From Chara braunii (Eukaryota > Streptophyta > Charophyceae > Charales > Characeae): DNA of 38,907 bases. Each line of letters opens with the position of its first letter. Positions within the stretch are counted from its first letter, which is position 1. The stretch spans positions 827,142 through 866,048 of the forward strand of contig BFEA01000353.1 of assembly GCA_003427395.1 (NCBI GenBank), given 5' to 3'. Made by a program: the position numbers and the translations under genes. This document shows positions 29,062 to 38,907 of the stretch, piece by piece. Below the pieces are notes generated by a model that was not told the origin of the DNA, did not search any database, and was given only the letters and a program-made list of their open reading frames with translations.

Positions 29062-29608
29062 TTCCTATTTACAAGAGCATCAAAAGAAGATAATTTACAA
29101 TAATAATAATAATAATAATAAAATTTGCAAAATTAAAGTGGATTAATTCCGATTCGAATTAATTAATGTTATTCGAGGTTAATTCGAGAATACGCCTTGG
29201 GAAGAAATTCAAGAAGAATCCGAATGAGGAAAACTTGCAAAATGAAAATTTCCAAAAAATTTTGCTGAAAATATCGAAAAAGGGGAAAATGAGATATTAA
29301 CCGAGATAACTAATTTCAAAGAAAATTAAATTTTGATTTGGGTTTAATTTTATTCAAAATTAAGTTTGGGGTATGGTTTTGCAAAAACGTGAAAATTTCA
29401 AAAAAGGATTTAGGTAATGCTAAAATATTGCCGAGTTTTAAGAAAGAAAGAAAAAAATTGATCACAAGGCGTTTTCGAATTTCAAGAAAATTTTGAAAAA
29501 TAAAAAGGGGAATTTTATGAATTAAGATATTAAAGAAAAATAATTAATTAAAATTATTTTCAAATTTTGAAAAAAAAATCAAAAAAGAATTTAATTAATT
29601 CCAACGTA
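29062..29608. other. AT-rich non-coding DNA, host of E4 (left flank)
   Basis: It is strongly A/T-rich with an (AAT)n microsatellite at about 29098-29121 and many AATTAATT and AAAATTTT words. No open frame of note. The composition resembles 38234-38370 on the other side of E4, so E4 probably inserted into one AT-rich block. Confidence 0.6.
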
Positions 29609-30656
29609 TGCAATGAACCCAGATCGTCAAGACACTCGTCAACAATGCAAATCCAAAATATCGATCCGCTGATGATTACCAATAATCAAAATCGTGTCCA
29701 GAAAGAGTGAGATGAGATAATCATACACAGACGAGGGAGAGAGGAGGGAGATTAGACAAAGGAGAGGAATAATAGTACAATGCCGACTCCTGCTTCGGGC
29801 TCCCTCCTCGATCGCCACCTCAAATAATCAATAGTCTGAACACATATCCGAAGTCCTGCTACAATGTGCCACGTGGCACGTCTAATCCGTCTCTCATCAG
29901 CGCTGGAGGATTGCCGACATGAAGACAACCAGGTACATATCCACGATCTCTCCACAATATATATTGCTTATATGTTTAATATAATGATTTCTTGAAAACA
30001 AAGGATTATTGCACTGAAAATAAAAAAGAAATCCTAAAGTGACAATGAAACAGAACAGCAGTGCCGGTTACGTAGTCCCAGCAATAGAACACGTGGCAGC
30101 AGCCACGTCAGCAACAATGTGTGGCAGCTGCCACGTCAGCATGCCTTGAAGACAATAGCCAGCCAGCCACCATGTCGAGCTAGCAGCGCGTCGCCGCAAA
30201 TCTCCCAAATGCTAGCACAAAGCCAGCGTCCACCAGCGTCGCGTCGTCAACGCGTGAAGTCAGCATTGATGCAAGACAGAATGAATGTCAAAGTAAGGAA
30301 GTCAGCGCTTCGCCGGGTCTGGACCCCGGATGCTGCATCCCTCAACCGTCCAGATCTCAATGCAAACGAGGGCCCAGATTGGTCTGAAACCGAATTCCCT
30401 CCAGCCTGGATGCTGTCTGGGTACCTGCGCACAACAAGTGAGTGTATCCAACCAAGGGCTTGGGTGCGGTACCTTTGACTCTATAGTTGACTTTGACCTT
30501 CGAATTTTTTGTGTGCAGCGTTCGGTCACACAACCATTCACGACAGACTCAGGCCTGGGCGTGTCTTGGTCACACAGCCCAGCGCAGGCCATCTCAAGTC
30601 TGCGTTGCCTGGGGCTGAGTTTTGGGCCCCAGGCTACTTTTGAATAGGGTTACCAC
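29609..30656 (-). repeat. E4 3' LTR (left copy)
   Basis: It matches 37235-38233 throughout. Relative to the right copy it carries about 60 extra AT-rich bases near 29955-30035 and lacks a 12-base segment near 30310. It contains CACGTGGCAG and two CCACGTCAGC motifs (30103-30112 and 30131-30140). The open frames inside it are not conserved as protein. Confidence 0.93.
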
Positions 30657-30696
30657 ATTCCTGCCGGCCCATTTTCGAGTTTCACCTCAGAAGTAT

Positions 30697-31242
30697 TTAA
30701 GACTTTAACCCTCGTTCATAAGCAGCGACAATATCAGGAGCAGTTTCAAGTAATTCTCTTTTACTGAACCATCTGTCCTTAGATGGTGCTTGAGATTTGA
30801 AACGTACCTTGAACTGCTTCTGGGGTCGTCCACGCCCTCCAGTAGAAAAGTACCCATGCTCTATGATTTTGTCTACCTCATATCCGCCGTCCATGTCTGG
30901 CGGGATCATAGAAGGTCTGTGTCGGAACTCATTTCCTTCTACATAGGATAACAATTTGGACGCGTGAAAGACAGGATATGTTTTGAGGTGAGGGGGAATA
31001 TCAATTCGATAAGACGGTCCCTGTGCATCCCCAATTACTTCGAGAACTTCCCAAGGTCCGAAATAGACAGGAAGCAATTTCTGGGATACATCTTTCTCTA
31101 GTGAAAACTCTTTAGATTTTACCCAAACCAAATTACCCTCTTTGAATGTAGACGGTCGACGGTGCTTGTTGGCTTGTTCAATCATCCGTAGTTGAGCTTT
31201 CCTTGGATTATCTTTAACTTTCTGGATGTCCTCCTGGAACAA
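30697..31242 (-). pseudogene. E4 integrase C-terminus with chromodomain
   Basis: An uninterrupted 181-codon frame: RKAQLRMIEQANKHRR, then GNLVWVKSKEF, then GPWEVLE (GPY/F type), then YPVFHASKLL, DMDGGYEVDKIIEHG and the chromodomain with GRGRPQKQFKVRF, DRWFSKRELL and IVAAYERG. It is the same design as E1 4380-4941. The frame overlaps the preceding integrase-core frame by about 29 bases, implying a frameshift there. Confidence 0.88.
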
Positions 31243-31790
31243 TATTGCATATTCTCGGGTCTGGGGGCAACTTAAGGAACTGGTCCCGGTTTAGTACATC
31301 AATGGGACGTCTAGGTTTCCACCCTTTGTGAAGTGCATTCGGGGTTCGTCCAGTAGAAGTGTGGACACTGTTGTTATCTGCACTCGCAATTTTGGGTAAG
31401 TTCTCATCCCAATCAATTTGATCGGGTCTAACATACATGCGCAAAAGTTGCTGGCACAGACGGTTCATCTGTTCAGTCTGGCCATTCGTTTCGGATGTCT
31501 CCCTGACGACATGGTCAGCCGCGTGCCATAAGCTTCCATCAGCTTTTGCCATGGCAGACTGGTGAACCTGACATCTCGATCAGACACAATGGATTTAGGA
31601 AACCCATACTCAGTGACCCATCGCATCTGAAATTTATGGATGACAAGTTCAGTACGCGCTTCTGCTGGTAAGGGAACAAACATAGCATATTTAGAAAAAC
31701 AGTCCACAATTACCATCACTTGACTATTACCATTGCGACTTTTAACCAGACTCATGAAGTCAATTGAGATAGACTCACCTGGTTCACTTG
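31214..31790 (-). pseudogene. E4 integrase catalytic core, two frames
   Basis: Reading leftwards the first frame has the Asp block just upstream of MSLVKSRNGNSQVMVIVD, then YAMFVPLP and the SIVSDRDVRFTS block. Near 31500-31560 the frame shifts, and the second frame has ETNGQTEQMNRLCQQLL with the catalytic Glu, then DWDENLPKIA and a STGRTPNAL block. All three acidic positions are visible, but one indel prevents translation in a single frame. Confidence 0.85.
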
Positions 31791-31812
31791 GTATAGGTAA
31801 TGGCTTGAGAAG

Positions 31813-32451
31813 TCAAAGGGGATTCTCATGCGACGGTTTGTTTCTCTGACACACTAAACAAGTACGAACATATGTTAGTACATCTTCTTTAAGTCCCTTC
31901 CATTTGAAACGTTCTCTGTCTTCAGCATATGTTTTCTTGAAACCAAAATGACCCTCAGAATCGTGATATTCCCCAATCAACAGACTTTTAATCTCTTCCT
32001 TATGAGGAATACACAATCTTTGTTCAGTTTGGTCAATCAAGAACAAAAACCCATCAGTCAGTCTATAGTTGGTTAGTTTGGACGGATCTCGTACAAGGAT
32101 ATCCATGGTTGGTTTCCAGATAGGATCAGTAGCATATCCTTGGTGAATCTGGTCTTTCAGGTCATTTCCAATATCCAAGTAAGAGACAATTGCACCAAAG
32201 AAATCACTCTGTCTGGACAATGCATTTGCAACCACATTAGACTTACCTTTGATTGTTTTCAATTCAAAATCGAAGGTATCAATAAATGCAGACCATCGTA
32301 CCAACTTATCAGAGAGCCTAGGCTGTGTCTTTATCCACTTCAGAGTAGAGTGGTCTGAGTACACAGTAAAGTGCCTCCCTAATACATAGTGCTTCCACGT
32401 GTTTAGTGCACAGTAAGGCATATAGCTCCCTTTCATAGGTGGAGTTGGCAA
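31813..32451 (-). pseudogene. E4 RNase H C-terminal part and integrase zinc domain
   Basis: The frame gives HYVLGRHFTVYSDHSTLKWI (RNase H block), FDFELKTIKGKSNVVANALSR (the ADALSR-type end), then the integrase HHCC domain: EYHDSEGHFGFKKT ... YVRTCLVCQRNKPSH. It overlaps the preceding RT/RNase H frame by about 130 bases, with a frameshift near 32400-32440. It ends at TGA near 31813. Confidence 0.85.
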
Positions 32452-33370
32452 CTATTTCCGACGGCAGTCGTGCAGACATAAACTCTATAGGCCTGTAGCC
32501 CTTGTCGTCATCCTGCTGGAGAACAGCACCAATCCCATACTGACTTGCATCAGTAGTGACAATGAAGGGTAGAGACGGGTGATCAATTTTCAGGACTGGG
32601 TAGTGAGTCAATGCATATTTCAACTTTTTGAACGACGACTCACAGTCTTTGTCCCACAACCAAACATTTTCTTTCTTCAATAAAATTGGTGCGGCGATCA
32701 GTGAGAAGTTCCTAACGAACTTCCTATAATAACTTGCCAAACCAAGGAAAGATCTTAGTTTAGTTATCGACTTAGGTCATGGTCAATCTCTAATTGCTGA
32801 TATCTTATTTTCTTCTGGCCTTAGGCCATCTTCGTTTACTATATGTCCCAAGTATAAAACTTCGGACTTAGCAAACTCAGACTTCTTTGGGTTAATCTTA
32901 AAGTTGCCCTCACGCAACTTCCCTAGCACCAGATGAAGGTGTTTCTCATGATCCTCCAGTGTTTTACTATACACTAGAATATCATCGAGATAGACAATGA
33001 CAAATTTGTCCAACCATTCACGAAACAAGTCATCCATTGACCTTTGAAAAGTGGCAGGGGCATTCGTTAATCCGAAGGGCACTACCATGAACTCATAGTG
33101 GCCATACCTGGTCCGGAAAGCAGTCTTATGCTGATCGGAGGGTTCCACCTCGCTCTGGTGGTACCCAGATTTCAAGTCGATCTTGCTAAAGTACCTGCAT
33201 CCCTGTAACCGGTCAAGTAAGTCGTCAATTCGTGGAAGAGGTTCGTCATTCTTAACAGTGACGACATTCAACCCTCTATAATCAATAAAGAGACGCAACT
33301 CACCTCCCTTTTTGGGCACAAATAAGACAGGAGCACCATAAGGAGAGGAGCTAGGGCGAATCCATCCTTT
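32318..33370 (-). pseudogene. pol: E4 reverse transcriptase and RNase H N-terminal part
   Basis: RT motifs read leftwards: KGWIRPSSSPYGAPVLF, FIDYRGLNVV, PLPRIDDLLDR, FSKIDLKSGYHQS, VPFGLTNAPATFQ and the intact YLDDILVY. RT stops near 32783 in the connection. After a shift the next frame (from about 32740) resumes with SYYRKFVRNFS and the RNase H block TTDASQYGIGAVL with its Asp kept. A TAA near 33370 separates it from the protease frame. This is the best preserved RT of the window. Confidence 0.9.
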
Positions 33371-34297
33371 TTATGTTAAGTCCTGCAGTTGTTTCCTTAA
33401 TTCCTCAGGTTCCCTAGCAGACATTCTGTAGATAGGGCCCTTGGGAATTTTACTACTAGGAATAATTTCAATGGTGTGCTTAATTGCACGCTCTGTTATT
33501 TCTGTTGGTTTAGTGAATAATTCTTTATATTCATCTAAGAGTTTTTCAATCGAAGGTGGATAGGAAGTAGAAGACTCTCCTGCTTTCTTCACTAAGACCA
33601 TCATTACTTCCTGTTCGAAGCTTTTCTTTGAAACCATTGATCGAAATGTTGGATAACTCATACAGTAAAAAGAGAGACTAGAGTCAGAACCAGACTTATG
33701 AAACAATTTGATTGGTTTCAATTTAGAGTATGCATCATGCAACTGCACAATCTTTTCTTTGAACTTGATATCTGGGTTGGCTTCCTCGTGCCAGTCCATT
33801 CCCAGAATCAAGTCAAAGGGTAAATTATTTTCAACCAGAAAGGATACCTCGTGAAGAATCTTCTTCCCTTTTTTGGTGCGAAATCGACATTTGACACGAT
33901 CAACACATTGCGAGATAGTGATCGTGCGTCTGTCAACGAGAATAGACGTGATAGGTCGAGACAGATCTTTCACCTTCATTCCGAGATGCAACTTGCGAAT
34001 TGCCTTCTCGGATATGTAGGATCGGGTGGATCCTGAGTCCAATAGTGCACCTACACGTGTACGTGGAATCTCTACGTCCGCAAGTAGTTGGTCTCCCTTA
34101 AACTTCGATTTCTTAGCCCACGAGCTTCGTAGTGCCAGCAACTCGTTACCAAGCTCGTCAAGAGAGTCGTCCAGAGAGACAGTACATAAGACAGGTTCAA
34201 GGTGTTCTGGACAATGGGCCGAAGAAGAGTCATCCTCTGCCATGCGAGTCGAAGGGTTGGAAGGGTTAGTAGGCGCCTTATCTTCATCTTGGTCCAA
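33371..34297 (-). pseudogene. E4 aspartic protease with linker into RT
   Basis: A 308-codon frame. An acidic N-terminal segment (DQDEDKAP, then SLDDSLDELGNELLALR) is followed by the active site ALLDSGSTRSYIS, a strand-rich middle and LILGMDWHEEANPDI. A linker leads into RT (IPKGPIYRMSAREPEELRKQL). It ends at a TAA one codon before the KGWIRPS block of RT. The protease core is intact here, whereas the E1 homologue has a stop and a frameshift. It cuts the Gag-Pol polyprotein. Confidence 0.88.
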
Positions 34298-34329
34298 ACC
34301 CTTAGACTCAGTAGGAGAAGATGCTACTC

Positions 34330-36030
34330 CTACTGGCGGCTCGCTTTTGGGTTACGGATTAGTGGACACCACGCAATCACATGACCTGGAGTACCACACT
34401 TCAGGCATTGCGCATTATCCATCCGTTTTTGTCAGGTTTCCTGCGTCATTCCCATCTTTTCCCATGGCTTCCCGGCCGCAATTACGGGATGCTCAGGAAA
34501 CGAGTATGGTTTCTTCTTCTTCATTACCGGCGGTCGTGGTCCTCCCTTGGTGACCACAGCAGCAGTGACTTCCCCCTTCCCGGAATCATTGCTGCTCGCC
34601 ACACCCTCAGCCTCCAACGGCCACTTCTCCACAGTATCGTCATCAAAGACGACGAGGGTGTGGTCCTGGCGCTTTTGGCGCCAAAGTATCCGCTTTCCTG
34701 CACCTGCACCACCACCAAACTTGACAACAGATGCATAAGAATTCTTCACCTGAGATGTCATTTGCTCTCGTTGGAGAGCCAAATCCCGAAACTACCTATA
34801 ATTATATTTGTCGGACTTGGACTCTGCCACGAGTTGTCCAGGGATGGGCTCGGGCAGAGCACGGGAATACATGTACAAGACTTGGTTGTCTTGCAGGTTC
34901 AATCCCGGAACCTGCAGCAACCGATCAACTTCCCGAGACAACGATCCCACAGAGGTCCAATGTTTCTGACCAATTGTGGTGAGCTAGTCAAAAGCCTTGT
35001 CGGCCGTCGTTTTGTCCAAAAACCGTTCCTTGATCTTACCAAGGAACTGCTTGAGGCTCAAGGTTCCAGCCCACTCCCCAATATCATCGAACCCCGCTGC
35101 ATTGGCTTCGGCCAGAACCTATTATTTTGCTTCCCCCCCAAGACAAGAAGTAGAGAAAGCAACTTGAGACTGGGGTTCAACAGGGGCCGTCCCGCAGTGC
35201 GTCTGAATTTCGACAATCCACAACAATAAATTTTCATATTTTTTGTTGCAGGACGTGAAAGGCAATTTCATTTTTACGCTCACCTTCTTCTTGGGTTTCT
35301 CAGGTTGTGTGGTGTGGTCCTTTTTCCCGTTTGGAGACTTCGGAGGACTCGAAGGTTCTCCTTTCTTCTCTTTCGGTTTCTGAGTCTCTACAGTAAGAGA
35401 CCTCATGGCATCTCCTAATAATTTCGTTGGTTTTTCTTTTTCAATTTTGACTTCTTCAACCACCTGGTGCTTTCCTTTAACCAGATTGGTGATTGTCCGT
35501 AGTCGTGCGGCCACATCATCAATTTGTGACTGCATCTGTTCACCATACTGATCAATTTTCATTTCAAGGTGGGCAAGGTAAGTCACAAGCTGAGCCAAAG
35601 AAATTTATTGTTCTTCCCCTTCGGTCTTAACAACAGTTTGTCTGATTTCTTTAATTTTCTGTTCTTGTTGTTCACTCTTTTTCTTCCTTAATTCTTCTTT
35701 TTTTTTCTTCTCTTTCTCCAGTGCTTCTTCTAACTGTTTGATATTTTCATCCACAGTCTTTTCAGACACAATTATTTCTTTCTCTTCTTTCTTGTCTGCA
35801 ATATTCCTAAGTTGCTCAATGACATACGCGTCAAATGTATGTTGACACTTGATTAGTACATCCTGAATTTGTATGATGTCGGTGCCTAGTTTAGCCTTTT
35901 CTATAGCAGCTCGTGCTGCCTTCAAATCAAACTTTTCTTTCACATATGCCTCAACTTCGGCACCTGCACCACGAAGTTCAAAAATCAATTGGTCTAAGCG
36001 GGCATTCAAAACCTTCTTTCGCTCTTCCAC
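34330..36030 (-). pseudogene. gag: E4 gag: coiled-coil N-terminus, capsid region, intact zinc knuckle
   Basis: A single frame can be followed from about 36030 to 34330 but is cut by at least six stops, among them TAA near 35604, paired TAA-TAG near 35120, TAG near 34990 and 34792, and TGA near 34438. The N-terminal part is Lys/Glu-rich coiled coil (EKEKKKKEELRKKKSEQQEQ). The capsid region includes FLGKIKERFLDKTTADKAF and MYSRALPEPIPGQLVAESKS. The nucleocapsid knuckle is complete: CLKCGTPGHVIAWC at 34366-34407. The protease follows in another frame. Confidence 0.8.
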
Positions 36031-37219
36031 TTGATGTCTGGTTCAAAGGTCGGGGTTCTCCTCATCAATACCGAAGATGAGTGAGACTGGACAGAAGAGA
36101 AAGGGAATAAATCGTGTGAGCACTGACAATTTCAAACAATTCCCGAAAGAAGACATCGTGATATACGTCTGCCGCACAATAAATAATTAATAAACAGTAA
36201 TAAATTCCAAGGCCGCACAGATCTACAGCAGCAAGATTTCTAACAATCGAAGAGAAAAATAAATACAATTATTTCTATTCTTAACTATGGTTGTTCTTTG
36301 TCTGTGTGATGACGTCCTACTTGAGAGTGTACAGGTACCACTTCAGGCCCGATACAACACACAAGTAAGTACGCACAGCACCACAACACAACAAATGACA
36401 AGGTAAGTATGCCAACATCAACAACAAACAGTTTGTCAACACTCCTTCTTCTTTCCCTCTGTGTCGTCCTAGTGTCAATGCGATGTTTCACCCCTCGTAA
36501 CAGCTGGCACTACAGCTGTCTCATCAGTCTTTCAATCAACCGTACCGCCGCCGTCTTCGGAGTGCTGCTCTTACTTGGCAGACACCTGCCTGCCACGTGT
36601 CATCCCTGGCGTGCCAACGCAGCAGATCCTGCCACGTCAGCACATCAATATCCAATCAACCAGCGGTGGGGATGCCACGTCAGCAAATGGGTCCTCTGTC
36701 CTTCGCACATGCCACTTCCACGTGTCTTGTTGTGATACCGTCGCCGTACCAGCCAATCAAGACAATGCGGCGTCAGCCAATGGAGCAAATGCCACGTCAG
36801 CAGGTGATCACCACATCAAGGAGACTGGTGTGATGAACCTTCCCTGCCACATCAGCAGTCAGCCTCGTCGTCCAAGGCCACGTCAGCACCTCATTGGGAC
36901 CAAGTCGCACGTGAGATTGCCACGTCAGCAATCTGCAGCGGCAAAGTCCCTGGACGTGGCACAAAGTAGGCCACATCAGCAAGGGATTGCGACTTCAATA
37001 TCACGATCCTGGCTGGTCCACGGTCACTCCAGGTCGGGATCCCGACTGCCACGTCAGCAAGCTCGTCGGGATCGGTCTCCTCGCCAGCAAGCCTTTTCCA
37101 CGTCTGTATTCCACGTCAGCCTCACCAGCGTTCGTCGCCGTTGTCCACATCAGATCGCGTAGTCATCACTTCATACATGCGCGTGTCACTTATCTGGTGC
37201 GCATCATCATCAGGAGTAT
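36031..37219 (-). other. E4 5' leader, no gene
   Basis: About 1.2 kb between the PBS and gag. The part next to gag (36031-36580) is unremarkable. The part next to the PBS (36590-37155) is packed with CCACGTCAGC-type motifs, listed separately. The plus-strand open frames across it are artefacts of that repetition. Confidence 0.6.
36632..37154. promoter_or_regulatory. Array of CCACGTCAGC (hex/ACGT-core) motifs in the E4 leader
   Basis: Exact CCACGTCAGC starts at 36632, 36675, 36792, 36878, 36920, 37049 and 37111. The variant CCACATCAGC is at 36847 and 36971, CCACATCAGA at 37145 and CCACGTCTGT at 37098. In the element's own orientation this reads GCTGACGTGG, containing the plant hex motif TGACGTGG that bZIP factors bind. 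The same 10-mer occurs twice in each LTR (30103, 30131, 37666, 37694). Irregular spacing of about 40-130 bases argues against a simple tandem repeat. Binding is inferred. Confidence 0.6.
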
Positions 37220-37232
37220 GCTCTGATACCAA
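37220..37232 (-). other. E4 primer-binding site (tRNA-iMet type)
   Basis: The plus strand reads GCTCTGATACCAA, the reverse complement of TTGGTATCAGAGC, the standard plant initiator-Met PBS. It lies two bases from the right LTR edge and fixes E4 as minus strand with its 5' LTR on the right. Confidence 0.95.
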
Positions 37233-37234
37233 AT

Positions 37235-38233
37235 TGCAATGAACCCAGATCGTGAAGACACTCATCAACAATGCAAGTCCAGAATATCGATCTGCTGATG
37301 ATTACCAATAATCAAAATCGTGTCCAGAAAGAGTGAGATGAGATAATCATACACAGACGAAGGAGAGAGGAGGGAGATTAGACAGAGGAGAGGAATAATA
37401 GTACAATGCCCACTCCTGCTTCGGGCTCCCTCCTCGATCGCCACCTCAAATAATCAATAGTCTGAACACATATCTGAAGTCCTGCTACAATGTGCCACGT
37501 GGCACGTCTAATCAGTCTCTCATCAGCGCTGGAGCAATGTCGACATGAAGACAACCAGGTACGTATCCACGATCTCTCCACAGTCCTGATCTCCTCCTGA
37601 AGTGACGTTGAAACAGAACAGCAGTGCCAGTTACGTAGTCCCAGCAATAGAACACGTGGCAGCAGCCACGTCAGCAACAACGCGTGGCAGCTGCCACGTC
37701 AGCATGCCTTGAAGACAGTAGCCAGCCAGCCACCATGCCGAGCTAGCAGCGCGTCAGCGCAAATCTCCCAAATGCCAGCACAAAGCCAGCGTCCACCAGC
37801 GTCACGTCGTCAACGCGTGAAGTCAGCATTGACGCAAGACAGAATGAATGTCAAAGCCAGGAAGTCAGCGCTTATGTAGCGTTGACGCCGGGTCTGGACC
37901 CCGGATGCTGCATCCCTCAACCGTCCAGATCTCAATGCAAACGAGGGCCCAGATTGGGCTGAAACCGAAATTCCCTCCGGCCTGGATGCTGTCTGGGTAC
38001 CTGAGCACAACAAGTGAGTGTATCCAACCAAGGGCCTGGGTGCGGTACCTTTGACTCTACAGTTGACTTTGAACTTTGAATTTCCTGTGTGCAGCGTTCG
38101 GTCACACAGCCATTCGCGACAGACTCAGGCCTGGGCGTGTCTTGGTCACACAGCCCGGCACAGACCATCTCAGGTCTGCGTTGCCTGGGGCTGAATTCTG
38201 GGCCCCAGGCTACTTCTGAACAGGGTTACTGCA
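37235..38233 (-). repeat. E4 5' LTR (right copy)
   Basis: 999 bases. In element orientation it starts TGCAGTAACCC and ends CATTGCA. It contains the same ACGT-core motifs as the left copy (CCACGTCAGC at 37666 and 37694). Small indels against the left copy are a 12-base TATGTAGCGTTG-type insertion near 37874 and the absence of about 60 AT-rich bases near 37580. Confidence 0.93.
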
Positions 38234-38373
38234 AGTATTTCTAAATTTTCGAAAGAGAATGAATTAAAAGTCGTTTCGAATTTTAAAGATATGTCGAAAA
38301 ATAATTTTAATTAATTCTGAATTATTTCGAGTTACCAAAAAAATCAAAAAGAAATAATTAAAATTGTTTTTTA
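38234..38373. other. AT-rich right flank of E4
   Basis: A/T-rich DNA with AATTAATT and AAAAAAATCAAAAAG words, similar in composition to 29540-29608. No gene. Confidence 0.5.
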
Positions 38374-38907
38374 ATTATGCGAGGCCACTGCCTCTATGAG
38401 CCCCATAAGGCCCCATTTTGCAGCCCGTCGGCCGCCCTAAGTGAAGGCAGGCTCGACGTGGCCCTCAGGGCCCTATTCTGGCCACCACGCAACTCAGGGA
38501 AATTCAGGCAGTTGCGCAGCGCCAGTTGGTTGAGTGAACCCAGGCCCTGGGCCGCCTGCGTGAATGTATGAGAAGCAGGCCCTGGGCTGGATACGGGTAC
38601 TGGGCCAAACACAGGCCAAAGGCAGTTGGGCTCATGCAATCACCTCAGGCCCAAGGCCTGTTCTCGTCGTGCTGGGCCTCAGGCTACCGGGGCCTACTGG
38701 AAGCTAACTGGGACTGGACGCAGGCAGGCCACTTCGATATAGCAAAAGGCCTGCCTCCGCATTGGCCATTCGGGTGCTGGCTGCATGCTGCGCAAGCGCT
38801 GCCTTGCTATTTGCTGGCTGGCGCCTACGCTCTCACAGGCGAGCAGGGAAGGAGCACGCAGCCATAGCCGAGCTGCGCTGCTGTAAGCTGGGTGAGGCGC
38901 AGGGTGG
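38374..38907. repeat. GGCC-dense segment, no supported gene
   Basis: About 19 GGCC words occur between about 38380 and 38770, many as CAGGCC[C] or TGGGCC. Open frames at 38394-38639 and 38568-38867 lack any recognised domain and carry the same repeated words. It may be a degenerate short repeat or CG-rich unique DNA. The window ends inside it. Confidence 0.4.

Larger units (their letters stand above)
29609..38233 (-). mobile_element. E4: full-length Ty3/gypsy chromovirus, minus strand
   Basis: LTR pair 29609-30656 and 37235-38233 (in element orientation starting TG..GTAACCC and ending ATTGCA), a PBS next to the right LTR, and gag, protease, RT, RNase H, integrase and chromodomain read leftwards between them. 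RT YLDD, the integrase Asp/Asp/Glu blocks and protease DSG are all kept, but the frames are broken by stops and shifts. The LTRs differ at 6 of their first 137 bases, fewer than E3. The flanking bases share only TAC, so a clean 5-bp target duplication is not seen. Confidence 0.93.

Noticed and set aside
30119-30647. Plus- and minus-strand frames of about 100 codons in the E4 LTR
   Set aside because: The matching regions in the other LTR carry indels that are not multiples of three and change frames, and no splice or start context supports them.
36575-37162. A 195-codon plus-strand frame rich in His/Gln/Arg
   Set aside because: It reads through the CCACGTCAGC motif array (ProArgGln/ProArgGln repeats) in the E4 leader, on the strand opposite to E4.

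Overview
This is eukaryotic nuclear DNA from a repeat-rich, intron-bearing genome, most likely a green plant or streptophyte alga. The support is that four degenerate Ty3/gypsy LTR retrotransposons fill most of the window, at least three of them carry a chromodomain, two carry an initiator-tRNA-Met type primer-binding site (TGGTATC[A/G]GAGC), and plant-style cis motifs (W boxes, hex/G-box ACGT motifs) are present. A charophyte such as Chara would fit, but that is a weak guess. I see no intact host gene, rRNA, tRNA or CRISPR array.

Layout. (1) 952-4941, plus strand: element E1, a chromovirus relic whose RNase H and integrase core are deleted, so reverse transcriptase joins directly to the integrase tail. 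Upstream lie a W-box cluster and a diverged tandem repeat. (2) 4942-10181: mostly non-coding, with a nested inverted repeat plus T tract, an 87-bp tandem repeat, a C30 run, a (TG)35 microsatellite and a 53-bp minisatellite. The exception is a minus-strand relic of a protein with repeated RING-like Cys/His modules (6916-7990). (3) 10182-29035, minus strand: element E2, a chromovirus interrupted twice, by a 363-bp foldback or MITE-like insert in its integrase and by the whole of element E3 in its protease. (4) 13867-26982, plus strand: element E3, about 13.1 kb with about 2.4-kb LTRs and a 4-bp GTGG target duplication. Its LTRs carry a promoter-like TATA, a consensus splice donor and acceptor and a 186-codon ORF. 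Its pol carries a PHD-like C4HC3 zinc finger between RNase H and integrase, and a long accessory ORF region lies between integrase and the 3' LTR. (5) 29036-29608: a G26 run and AT-rich DNA. (6) 29609-38233, minus strand: element E4, a full-length chromovirus with about 1-kb LTRs and an array of CCACGTCAGC motifs in its leader. (7) 38234-38907: AT-rich DNA, then a segment dense in GGCC.

How the parts relate. E1 and E4 belong to one chromovirus family (same protease, RT and chromodomain signatures). E2 is a different chromovirus, and E3 is a separate, larger lineage. The nesting makes E3 younger than E2. By eye the LTR pairs differ at about 20 of the first 205 bases (E3) and 6 of the first 137 (E4), so E4 is probably the younger of the two. 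All four carry stops or frameshifts. E2 and E3 have lost the first Asp of the RT YxDD motif, and only E4 keeps recognisable RT and integrase catalytic residues, although its frames are broken. The material most worth a second look is E3 (LTR-encoded spliced ORF, PHD-like finger, accessory ORF) and the RING-like array.
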